Assembly: GCA_902489675.1 (NCBI GenBank) | Contig: CABUAP010000053.1 | Location: 1-8,046 of the forward strand | DNA from: an uncultured Azospirillum sp. | GTDB taxonomy: Bacteria > Pseudomonadota > Alphaproteobacteria > RF32 > CAG-239 | DNA: 8,046 nucleotides | Direction of reading: 5' to 3' | Shown: positions 1 to 5,652 of the stretch, piece by piece | How positions within the stretch are numbered: the stretch's first letter is position 1 | Layout: every line of letters starts with the position of its first letter | Program-made: the position numbers and the translations under genes | The notes under the pieces: model-generated | The model's input: the letters and a program-made list of their open reading frames with translations, nothing else | Database searches by the model: none | What the model was told of the DNA's origin: nothing

Positions 1-120
1 AATTGGTTATAAAAAAATAGTATAGATTTATTTTTTTAAAGCAAGGAAAATATTTTATTCTCAATAGGTTAGAAAAGCATAAAAAGAACAGTGCAATAAA
101 AAACGGTTGTCTTTTTTATA
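1..120. other. AT-rich gene-free flank after the dnaN-recF operon
   Basis: No gene is visible here. Just after the last stop codon of the operon, a weak hairpin can be drawn on the minus strand at 98-117: an A-run and T-run pair around a GGTT loop with one bulged base. It could be a poor terminator. Further left, TATACT on the minus strand near the window edge resembles a -10 element for a gene outside the window, but no good -35 accompanies it. Nothing else is supported. Confidence 0.35.
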
Positions 121-867
121 TTACAGATCAGAAAAACCGACACGGCCGATAATCGGCAGTTTGATTGCCGGCGGATAAAAGTCGATACCGAAGGAAAGAC
201 CCAGCAGGCCGAGTTCAATCCCTTCCTTCAGGCCGACGGTCAGCGAAACTGCGCCGAGGATGGAAACCTGATAACCGGTGCCGCTCGGCGTCGGCGCATG
301 GAAGACCGTGTAGCCGAGAAAATCTTTACCGATAGCCGTTGGCGGCAGCTCAACCGTCAGCTCCGGAACTTCCCTCAGGATATAGGCGACAAACGTATTG
401 CTGTTTGGCCCCGGCCATAGCTGGTAACGATCGGCAAACGGATATTCTTTTACCGCTTTTTCAATTGCCGGAATTGCCTTTTCCGCCCCTTTTCCTTTCA
501 GCGTCTGCAACAACTGCGGTCGTCTGCCGTACCAGTAGCGGTCGGGAATATCTTTTTCGGCAGAAACTGCGCTCTTTCCGCGGTAAAGATTCCAGGCGGT
601 AACCTGATAGACGGTATAAAATTTTTCGTTTTTCTTTTTCACCGCAATCCACGGATGGACGGCAAAATATCCCCGCCAGTTGTAGGTGCGGGCAGCATAG
701 ACTTGAACGATTGCTTCTTTTTCCGTCAGCGGGGAGGGGGCAATGCCGGCGCTGCTGCGGTTGGCTGTCCGCCAATTGACATAGTTGTATTTGGCGTCAT
801 AAACGACATAAATGCTGACAGCGGCCAAAACCGCAAGAAAGATATATAAAGGGCGAAAATTTGTCAT
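121..867 (-). CDS. DUF3750-like membrane-anchored protein, function unknown
   Basis: The predicted protein has 248 residues. Residues 7-23 form one hydrophobic segment near the N-terminus, so it is probably an inner-membrane anchor or an uncleaved signal, with the rest in the periplasm. The body carries HPWIAVK (71-77), WPGPNSNTF (151-159), PPTAIGKD (175-182) and a C-terminal tract ending KLPIIGRVG. I recall these as hallmarks of the DUF3750 family, a set of uncharacterised bacterial proteins of about this length; this assignment is from memory. The ATG at 867 overlaps the recF stop in an ATGA, which implies translational coupling; only a distant AAGGA-type element lies upstream. A TTG further upstream (900) would extend the protein inside recF and gives no better ribosome site. 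No function is claimed. The conserved His and Asn could suggest a papain-like or NlpC-like fold, but I cannot show this. Confidence 0.75.
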   Translation of the reverse strand: MTNFRPLYIFLAVLAAVSIYVVYDAKYNYVNWRTANRSSAGIAPSPLTEKEAIVQVYAARTYNWRGYFAVHPWIAVKKKNEKFYTVYQVTAWNLYRGKSAVSAEKDIPDRYWYGRRPQLLQTLKGKGAEKAIPAIEKAVKEYPFADRYQLWPGPNSNTFVAYILREVPELTVELPPTAIGKDFLGYTVFHAPTPSGTGYQVSILGAVSLTVGLKEGIELGLLGLSFGIDFYPPAIKLPIIGRVGFSDL

Positions 868-2081
868 TTGCAGGTTACTGTATTGTTCCTTACTTCCCAA
901 AATTCGGCATAATTGTTAAATGATGCAAACAATTCGGGATTGGTGGCAGTGATAAACGCCTGCAAATCCAGTTCACGGATTTTGGCCAGCAGTGCTTCTC
1001 TTTTATTATCGTCCAAATGGGCGCAAACCTCATCCAACAGAAGAATAGGGGCAAAACCTTGGTTTAGGATCTGGCATTTGGTCTGAGCCAAAATAATGCT
1101 GACTAAGAGCGATTTTTGCTCACCGGTTGAACAAAGTTCGGCCGGCATTCTTTTCTTTTTATAATAGACCTTAAAGTCACTGCGATTAACGCCGTCAATG
1201 CTGTCGTTGTAAAGAACATTTTTGCGCTCACCGGCCAGTTTATGGCGGTAATAATCTTCAACTTCAACCGCCGGCAGCGAGTCGAGCATCTGTTCGATCG
1301 TGCCGGAAAGTTCCAATTGTACATCGGGAAAAACATCGTCCGGCGCGCTTTCGATAAAGCGGTTCAGTCGTGCAATTTGTTCCCGCCGAGCGGCGGCAAT
1401 CGCCACCCCGATTCCCGACATATTTTCTTCCAGACTTTCCAGCCAATGAGGGTCGGCACGCCCGTTGGTGCTTTTAATCAACTGATACCATTCTTTATAC
1501 AGATGCTCAAAACTTGAGGTTCTTTTGGCGTGTTCAACATCAAAGGCATAGACCAATCGATCCAGAAAACTTCGCCGCGGCTGCGATCCGCCGCGAAACA
1601 GCCGATCCATCTGCGGCGTTAACCAAATAGCGGAAACATATTGTCCCAATTCCGTTTGAGAAACACCCTTTTGTCCGTTGATTTTAACGATTCGCCGGTC
1701 AGAAACACGGGTTTCTTCCTCACTTTCGCGGATGTTTTTTTCAACTGCCGTACCGATTTCAAATTCCTCGCCGTTTTTGGCAATCACGGCAGAAACGGCC
1801 CAACCGTTGTTGCCCGGGGTATAGTCCTCGCTGATCACGGCCGGGGTAAAGCGCTTGATATCGGCCAGCCGGGCGCTTCTTAATCCCCGTCCGGGGGTAA
1901 GAAAAGAAACCGCTTCCAAAATATTGGTTTTGCCGCTGCCGTTTTCACCGGTAATAATAATCGGTCGCAATCCGGGGTTCATCCGCAGAAAAGCGTAGTT
2001 TCTGAAATCGGTTAAAGTCAGGCGGGTAACGCCTGACTTTAAGGAAACGACTTCTTTGATGTCTTTAGCCAGACTGTCCAA
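864..2081 (-). CDS. recF: DNA replication and repair protein RecF
   Basis: RecF is an SMC-like ATPase that works with RecO and RecR to load RecA at single-strand gaps, and so feeds SOS induction. The 405-residue protein shows Walker A GENGSGKT (45-52), the ABC signature CSTGEQKS (317-324), Walker B ILLLDE (346-351) and a D-loop AHLD (354-357), in the right order. The block from MDRLFRGG to RSFLDRLV (158-176) is also typical. The recognisable RecF core begins near V18 (VTRLTLTDFRNY), so there is a 17-residue N-terminal extension. No ATG lies nearby; the TTG at 2081 has GAGGG eight bases upstream, lying in the last codons of dnaN, and is the best start. dnaN ends three bases earlier and the DUF3750-like gene overlaps the end, so the three form one operon. 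A perfect 13-bp inverted repeat lies within codons 14-24. Confidence 0.96.
   Translation of the reverse strand: MDSLAKDIKEVVSLKSGVTRLTLTDFRNYAFLRMNPGLRPIIITGENGSGKTNILEAVSFLTPGRGLRSARLADIKRFTPAVISEDYTPGNNGWAVSAVIAKNGEEFEIGTAVEKNIRESEEETRVSDRRIVKINGQKGVSQTELGQYVSAIWLTPQMDRLFRGGSQPRRSFLDRLVYAFDVEHAKRTSSFEHLYKEWYQLIKSTNGRADPHWLESLEENMSGIGVAIAAARREQIARLNRFIESAPDDVFPDVQLELSGTIEQMLDSLPAVEVEDYYRHKLAGERKNVLYNDSIDGVNRSDFKVYYKKKRMPAELCSTGEQKSLLVSIILAQTKCQILNQGFAPILLLDEVCAHLDDNKREALLAKIRELDLQAFITATNPELFASFNNYAEFWEVRNNTVTCK
2012..2042 (-). repeat. 13-bp perfect inverted repeat inside the start of recF
   Basis: Two 13-base arms, 2012-2024 and 2030-2042, are perfect reverse complements around a 5-base loop. 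In the mRNA the left arm reads TTAAAGTCAGGCG, the loop TTACC, and the right arm the complement. It falls at +40 to +70 from the recF TTG codon and encodes L14 through the first base of T24. No T-run follows, so it is not an ordinary intrinsic terminator. It would form a strong RNA hairpin that could slow translation, protect a processed end or lower recF output relative to dnaN. This role is inference. Confidence 0.8.
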
Positions 2082-2084
2082 AGT

Positions 2085-3203
2085 TTATACCCTCATCGGC
2101 ATCAAAACATAAATAGCGCTGGCATCGGAAGTGTCATGAATGACCGACGGTGACGAAGCGTCGGAAAAACTGATCTGGACGTTTTCGCCCTTGATCTCGG
2201 CCAAAATATCCAGCAAATAGCGGAAATTATAGCCGACTTCCAGCGATTCGTTGTCATATTTGGCTTCCAATTCTTCCCAAGCGCTGCCGAGATCCGGGCT
2301 GGAAGTTGTGATCACAACTTTGGCTTCTTCGGTAATCATTTTGATTGCGCGGGTTCTTTCGGCCACTACCGACACGCGGTCAACCGCGTTGGCCAGTTCT
2401 TTTACTTTCAACTCCAGCAGTTTGTCGTTGTCGGTCGGAATGACCCGTTCATAGTCGGGATAAGTGCCGTCAATCAGCTTAGAAGTCAGAGTAACTTCTT
2501 CCAGCGTAAAGCGAACTTTATTGTCCGAGAGTGCAATATCAATATTTTCGGCTTTGGTATCGTCCAGCAGCTTGCGTACTTCGCCGATGGTTTTGCGCGG
2601 GATAATAACGCCGGCAATTTTATCGGCACCCTGCGGCAGCGGCGATTCGACACAGGCCAGACGGTGGCCGTCAGTGGCGACAATGCGCAGAACTTTGGCC
2701 GATCCTTCATTTTTGGCATGAACATAAAGACCGTTCAGATAATAGCGGGTTTCCTCGGTTGAAACGGCAAATTGGGTACGATCTATCACATCTTTCAATT
2801 CTTCTCTGGCCATGCTGAAATTGATCGGCAGCTGATCGCCGGAGATAACCGGAAAATCTTCTACCCCGATGGTAGACAGAGCAAATTTGGAGCGGCCGGA
2901 AGCAATGCTCAGCTGGCCTTTGTCATCGGGAAAAGTAATTTCCACTTCCGAACCGTCGGAAAGTTTGCGCACAATGTCATAGAGCATATGAGCCGGAGCC
3001 GTAGTCGCGCCGGTTTCCATAATTTTGGCGTCGACAATTTCGGTAATTTCGGTATCCATATCGGTGGCCTTAAAGCTGATGCCGTCGCCGAGCGCTTCGA
3101 TTCTGACATTGGAAAGAACCGGAATGGTGTTCCGTTTTTCGACGATGCTCTGCACATGGTTAAGGGTTTTTAACAAAATTGCGCGTTCAATAACAAATTT
3201 CAT
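2085..3203 (-). CDS. dnaN: DNA polymerase III beta sliding clamp
   Basis: DnaN forms the ring-shaped dimer that holds DNA polymerase III on DNA and serves as a docking site for many replication and repair proteins. The 372-residue protein has the usual family length. Visible landmarks are the N-terminal KRNTIPVLSNV (23-33), VATDGHRLA (175-183), the pocket tract SKLIDGTYPDYERVIP (241-256) and the C-terminal YVLMPMRV (365-372), close to the E. coli ending. The ATG at 3203 gives the expected MKFVIERA start; AAGG lies just upstream, close to the ATG. A TTG at 3248 would add 15 residues with no family support. It is the first gene of the dnaN-recF-DUF3750 unit. It is cut off from dnaA by the dnaA terminator and a gap of about 280 bases, so it must have its own promoter. 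Confidence 0.98.
   Translation of the reverse strand: MKFVIERAILLKTLNHVQSIVEKRNTIPVLSNVRIEALGDGISFKATDMDTEITEIVDAKIMETGATTAPAHMLYDIVRKLSDGSEVEITFPDDKGQLSIASGRSKFALSTIGVEDFPVISGDQLPINFSMAREELKDVIDRTQFAVSTEETRYYLNGLYVHAKNEGSAKVLRIVATDGHRLACVESPLPQGADKIAGVIIPRKTIGEVRKLLDDTKAENIDIALSDNKVRFTLEEVTLTSKLIDGTYPDYERVIPTDNDKLLELKVKELANAVDRVSVVAERTRAIKMITEEAKVVITTSSPDLGSAWEELEAKYDNESLEVGYNFRYLLDILAEIKGENVQISFSDASSPSVIHDTSDASAIYVLMPMRV
2090..2094 (-). promoter_or_regulatory. Ribosome binding site for recF inside dnaN
   Basis: GAGGG on the minus strand lies in the last codons of dnaN (ATG AGG GTA TAA), with eight bases between it and the TTG at 2081. It supports the TTG start of recF, for which no ATG alternative exists before the conserved core. 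The arrangement means ribosomes finishing dnaN pass directly over the recF site, so recF translation is probably tied to dnaN. Confidence 0.7.
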
Positions 3204-3482
3204 GGCCTTGATTCCGAATAAATTGTTTAAATTCAAACTAAAAGACAATCGTCTTTTTTTACTGTGAAAAATGATAGCATAATATTATTAAAGCAAAAAT
3301 GAAAAAGACGAGTCGTCAACAATTTTTTTGTTTTTAGATCAGAGATTCCGGCGGATTTTTAGCAAAAAAATTGCGTATTGGCAAAAACAGCTTTTCCGTC
3401 AGAGCAAAAGACTGAAACATTGCCCTTGTTCACATTTCTCCGGTTTTTTGACCGGCGGCAGACCGTTGACAACACCGATTTA
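3204..3482. promoter_or_regulatory. dnaN upstream region, presumed promoter, no gene
   Basis: No convincing gene lies between dnaN and the dnaA terminator; the open frames here lack ribosome sites and family features. The dnaN promoter should be here. The best -10 candidates on the minus strand are TATCAT and neighbouring AT-rich hexamers around 3270-3295, but none has a good -35 at 16-18 bases; a TTGACG at about 3314-3319 is too far away. Small inverted repeats are present: AAAAGAC/GTCTTTT (3240-3257), GACGA/TCGTC (3307-3317) and CCGGT/ACCGG (3440-3455). There are GANTC sites at 3210, 3310 and 3344. DnaA-box-like 9-mers with one mismatch occur at 3263-3271 and 3426-3434, which is not enough to call an origin. 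Confidence 0.45.
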
Positions 3483-3514
3483 CAACAAAAGCCGGTTTAA
3501 ACCGGCTTTTGTTG
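3483..3514 (-). terminator. dnaA intrinsic terminator, 32-bp perfect palindrome
   Basis: The element is a perfect palindrome: arms CAACAAAAGCCGG and CCGGCTTTTGTTG around a central TTTAAA. It starts 18 bases after the dnaA stop codon. The GC core is flanked by an A-run and a T-run inside the stem, so it can end transcription on either strand. It separates dnaA from dnaN, which are often co-transcribed in other bacteria. Confidence 0.88.
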
Positions 3515-3532
3515 ATTGCAATGTTAGAGATA

Positions 3533-4984
3533 TCAGGCTTCCAGCGCCCGACGCAGGCTGTCCACGTTTTCGGCCAAACTCATATCCTCAACGATCAGTT
3601 CCTCTACCTTGCGTACGGCGTGCATTACCGTCGTGTGATCACGGTCAAATTTGCGACCGATCTCCGGCAGCGAGCGCGAAGTAAGCTGTTTGGCCAGATA
3701 CATGGCAATCTGACGCGGCCGGGCAACGGTGCGGGCACGGCGGGAAGATTGCATTTCTTTGACCGAAATATTGAAATATTCTGCCACTTTCTTTTGAATT
3801 TCGTCAATTGTGGTGCGGCGGTCATAGGAACGCAGCATATCTTTTAACACATCCTGAGTCGTTTCCAGAGAAATTTCTTTTCCCGGCAGCAATTGCGCAT
3901 GAGCGATCACCCGGCGCAAAGCACCTTCCAATTCGCGGATGTTGGCAGTGATTTTCTGTGCCAGAAACTCGGCAACTTTATAAGGCAATTCGCAGTTAAG
4001 CTGCTTGGCTTTGTCTTGCAAAATGCCGATTCTCAAATCAAAATCGGTCGGATGAATATCGGCAACCAGTCCGCAGCCGAGCCGTGAGCGCAGGCGCGAT
4101 TCGATTCCCTCCAAATCGGACGGAGATTTGTCGGCGGAAATAATGATCTGCCGCCCTTCTTCGATCAGAGAATTGAAGGTATAGAAAAATTCTTCCTGAG
4201 TAGAATCTTTACCGCCCATAAACTGCACGTCATCGACCATCAGCACGTCAACCGAACGAAATTGTTCTTTAAAAGCGGCCGTATCTTTGTAACGCAGGGC
4301 GCGTACAAACTTGTACATAAACTTTTCGGCAGACAGATAAACAATATTTTTTTCCGGACTGCGCTGCTTGATGTGCCAGGCGATCGCGTGCATCAGATGT
4401 GTCTTGCCCAAACCGACGCCGGAGTATAAAAACAGCGGGTTAAACGGAATATTGTCGGATTCGGCGACTTTGCGGGCGGCGGCATAGGCAAATTCGTTGG
4501 TTTTGCCGACCACAAAATTGTCAAACGTATATTGCGGATTGAGCGGAACCGATAAAGATTGGCCGGATTCGTTGAAAGAAACATATTCGGCCGCTTCAAC
4601 CGGCTGTTGTCCGGTTGTTGTCTGATAAACGGTTTGCGGCGCCGGGCTGCTGGCGATTTTCTTTAACAATGAGCGGCAGGAAGAATTGTGAACGCCGATG
4701 GCCGGATCTTCTGTCGCTTGGACAACAAAATTGATGCTCTTGATAGCCGGATTTTTCTTTTCCCAGATTTTGTGAATACGATCCGAATAATTGGTGATGA
4801 CCCAGTTGCGCATAAAGCGGGTCGGTACGCAGATATTCATAATTCCGTTACTGAAAGAACCGACGCTCAAAGGCTTCAGCCAGCTGTCAAAAGCTTTTTC
4901 GCCGACTTCAGTTCTGAGTTGACTGCAGATTTGTCCCCACTCGTTCCGAACAGCATCATCATTATTCATTATTGCTTCGGGCAT
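3533..4984 (-). CDS. dnaA: Chromosomal replication initiator DnaA
   Basis: DnaA binds DnaA boxes at the origin, oligomerises with ATP and melts DNA to start replication. The 483-residue protein shows all domains: domain I for helicase and partner contact (about 10-90), a variable linker (about 90-150), the AAA+ domain with Walker A GVGLGKTH (189-196), Walker B LMVDD (248-252), sensor 1 IIISAD (280-285) and the arginine-finger tract ESRLRSRLGCGL (295-306, finger R301), then the DNA-binding domain with SLPEIGRKF (438-446) and RDHTTV (448-453). The usual loop FGGRDHTTV reads FDRDHTTV, one residue shorter. The ATG at 4984 has GAAGGA with nine bases to the start; the inner ATG at 4969 has no good site. 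The gene has its own promoter, a leader of about 155 bases with LexA-like and CtrA-like elements, and its own terminator. Confidence 0.98.
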   Translation of the reverse strand: MPEAIMNNDDAVRNEWGQICSQLRTEVGEKAFDSWLKPLSVGSFSNGIMNICVPTRFMRNWVITNYSDRIHKIWEKKNPAIKSINFVVQATEDPAIGVHNSSCRSLLKKIASSPAPQTVYQTTTGQQPVEAAEYVSFNESGQSLSVPLNPQYTFDNFVVGKTNEFAYAAARKVAESDNIPFNPLFLYSGVGLGKTHLMHAIAWHIKQRSPEKNIVYLSAEKFMYKFVRALRYKDTAAFKEQFRSVDVLMVDDVQFMGGKDSTQEEFFYTFNSLIEEGRQIIISADKSPSDLEGIESRLRSRLGCGLVADIHPTDFDLRIGILQDKAKQLNCELPYKVAEFLAQKITANIRELEGALRRVIAHAQLLPGKEISLETTQDVLKDMLRSYDRRTTIDEIQKKVAEYFNISVKEMQSSRRARTVARPRQIAMYLAKQLTSRSLPEIGRKFDRDHTTVMHAVRKVEELIVEDMSLAENVDSLRRALEA

Positions 4985-5084
4985 TTTAGAAAAATCCTTC
5001 CCTTTTGTTAGTCTGAAATTTAAACCGTTGTAAATAATTTTTTACTTTGAAAGTTTTGACAGCCGGGCTGCCGCCGCTCATAAA

Positions 5085-5099
5085 TTAACCAATTATTAA
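5085..5099. promoter_or_regulatory. CtrA-like TTAA-N7-TTAA element in the dnaA leader
   Basis: TTAA at 5085-5088 and TTAA at 5096-5099 are exactly seven bases apart, the spacing of CtrA boxes in Alphaproteobacteria. It lies about 40-55 bases downstream of the predicted dnaA transcription start. In Caulobacter, CtrA controls cell-cycle genes and the origin. A short AT-rich motif can arise by chance in an AT-rich leader, and I cannot show that this genome encodes CtrA. Confidence 0.4.
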
Positions 5100-5101
5100 G
5101 C

Positions 5102-5140
5102 ACAGAACAAAATAAAAAACAACAGAACATTTACAGAACA
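5102..5140 (-). repeat. Three direct repeats of TGTTCTGT in the dnaA leader
   Basis: TGTTCTGT occurs three times on the minus strand: 5133-5140, 5122-5129 and 5102-5109, all perfect 8-mers in one orientation. Start-to-start distances are 11 and 20 bases. The first two make up the LexA-type box; the third is an extra half-site about two helical turns downstream. All three lie at or just after the predicted dnaA transcription start, a position that fits a repressor. Confidence 0.75.
5125..5139 (-). promoter_or_regulatory. Putative LexA (SOS) box on the dnaA transcription start
   Basis: The minus strand reads GTTC-TGTAAAT-GTTC, i.e. GTTC-N7-GTTC, which is the direct-repeat operator recognised by LexA in Alphaproteobacteria (unlike the CTG-N10-CAG palindrome of E. 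coli). It begins about six bases downstream of the predicted -10 element (5146-5151), so it covers the likely start of transcription, where LexA would block the polymerase. I saw no other GTTC-N7-GTTC in the window by eye. Binding is inferred. Confidence 0.6.
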
Positions 5141-5145
5141 TTGCA

Positions 5146-5174
5146 ATTAAATTCCTTGACATATGTTTTCTCAA
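5146..5174 (-). promoter_or_regulatory. Predicted dnaA promoter
   Basis: On the minus strand TTGAGA (-35, 5169-5174) and TTTAAT (-10, 5146-5151) are separated by exactly 17 bases; each matches the sigma-70 consensus at five of six positions. Transcription would start near 5139-5140, giving a leader of about 155 bases before the dnaA ATG. A GAGTC (GANTC) methylation site abuts the -35 element at 5175-5179 and a GATTC lies at 5186-5190. It lies just downstream of the rpsT terminator. Confidence 0.65.
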
Positions 5175-5218
5175 GAGTCGGCCGAGATTCCCGGAAAAAC
5201 GGGGATTTTAAACAAATT

Positions 5219-5254
5219 AAACCACATCCCCCTTATATCAAAGGGATGTGGTTT
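5219..5254 (-). terminator. rpsT intrinsic terminator
   Basis: On the minus strand a 12-bp perfect stem (AAACCACATCCC complement at 5219-5230 with GGGATGTGGTTT at 5243-5254 on the plus strand) encloses a 12-base loop that can zip up two further pairs. A T-rich tract follows in the direction of transcription (TTTAATTTGTTT). It begins 24 bases after the rpsT stop codon and separates rpsT from the dnaA promoter. Confidence 0.85.
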
Positions 5255-5278
5255 GAATAGCAAAAAAGATCCGTTGAA

Positions 5279-5539
5279 TTAGAGAGCTTTAATTTTCTTC
5301 GACAGACGGGAAACGGTTCTTGCAACCCGGTTCATCGGGAAAACGCCCTTGCGGACAGATCTCATCAATTCGGATTCTGCAGTCTTGAAAGCGGCGGCAG
5401 CCGTTTCTTTATCGTTTGCAGCAATAGCGGCCTCAACTTTTTTTACGAAAGTGCGGACTCTGCTTTTGCGGGCACCGTTGATGATGCTGCGCTTGCTGTT
5501 ACGGTTAATTCTGGTTTTTGCCGATTTATGATTGGCCAT
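5279..5539 (-). CDS. rpsT: 30S ribosomal protein S20
   Basis: S20 is a small, basic, helical protein that binds 16S rRNA early in assembly of the 30S subunit. The product has 86 residues, the normal length, starts MANHKSAKTR and is rich in Lys, Arg and Ala, with the family tract RTFVKKVEAAI (29-39). The C-terminal region, usually like HKNTAARKxSRL, reads PMNRVARTVSRL (68-79), a divergent version. The ATG at 5539 has AGGA nine bases upstream. It has its own promoter and a strong terminator, as suits a highly expressed gene. Confidence 0.97.
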   Translation of the reverse strand: MANHKSAKTRINRNSKRSIINGARKSRVRTFVKKVEAAIAANDKETAAAAFKTAESELMRSVRKGVFPMNRVARTVSRLSKKIKAL

Positions 5540-5592
5540 TTTACTTTATCCTGTACAAATTTAAGTTAATCACAAATATTTTTCTGATAAGC

Positions 5593-5622
5593 TTTATAGA
5601 CTCGTAGAGCCGCTTTAGTCAA
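5593..5622 (-). promoter_or_regulatory. Predicted rpsT promoter
   Basis: On the minus strand TTGACT (-35, 5617-5622) and TATAAA (-10, 5593-5598) are 18 bases apart, each matching the consensus at five of six positions. Transcription would start near 5586, about 45 bases before the rpsT ATG. An AT-rich inverted repeat (CAACAATTTT at 5623-5632 with AAAATTGCTG at 5637-5646, one G-T pair) lies directly upstream, seven bases after the hydratase-like gene. It has no T-run after it and is a doubtful terminator. Confidence 0.65.
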
Positions 5623-5652
5623 CAACAATTTTTACTAAAATTGCTGATTTTC

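Noticed and set aside
85..100. Resemblance of 85-100 to 5135-5150 (16 bases, two mismatches)
   Set aside because: Too short and too AT-rich to claim a repeat; the second GTTC half-site needed for a LexA-type box is absent at 85-100.
2772..3173. 133-residue open frame on the plus strand inside dnaN
   Set aside because: It lies fully antisense to dnaN, has no ribosome site or recognisable domain, and is explained by the codon pattern of dnaN.
3263..3434. DnaA-box-like sites at 3263-3271 and 3426-3434 as an origin
   Set aside because: Each has one mismatch to TTATNCACA, they are far apart, and near matches are expected by chance in AT-rich DNA. No exact 9-mer was seen.
3328..3684. 118-residue open frame on the plus strand across the dnaA-dnaN gap and the end of dnaA
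   Set aside because: It runs through the dnaA terminator and antisense into dnaA, with no family features or good start site.
5623..5646. Inverted repeat between the hydratase-like gene and rpsT as a terminator
   Set aside because: The stem is AT-rich with a G-T pair, no T-run follows it, and it abuts the rpsT -35 element.
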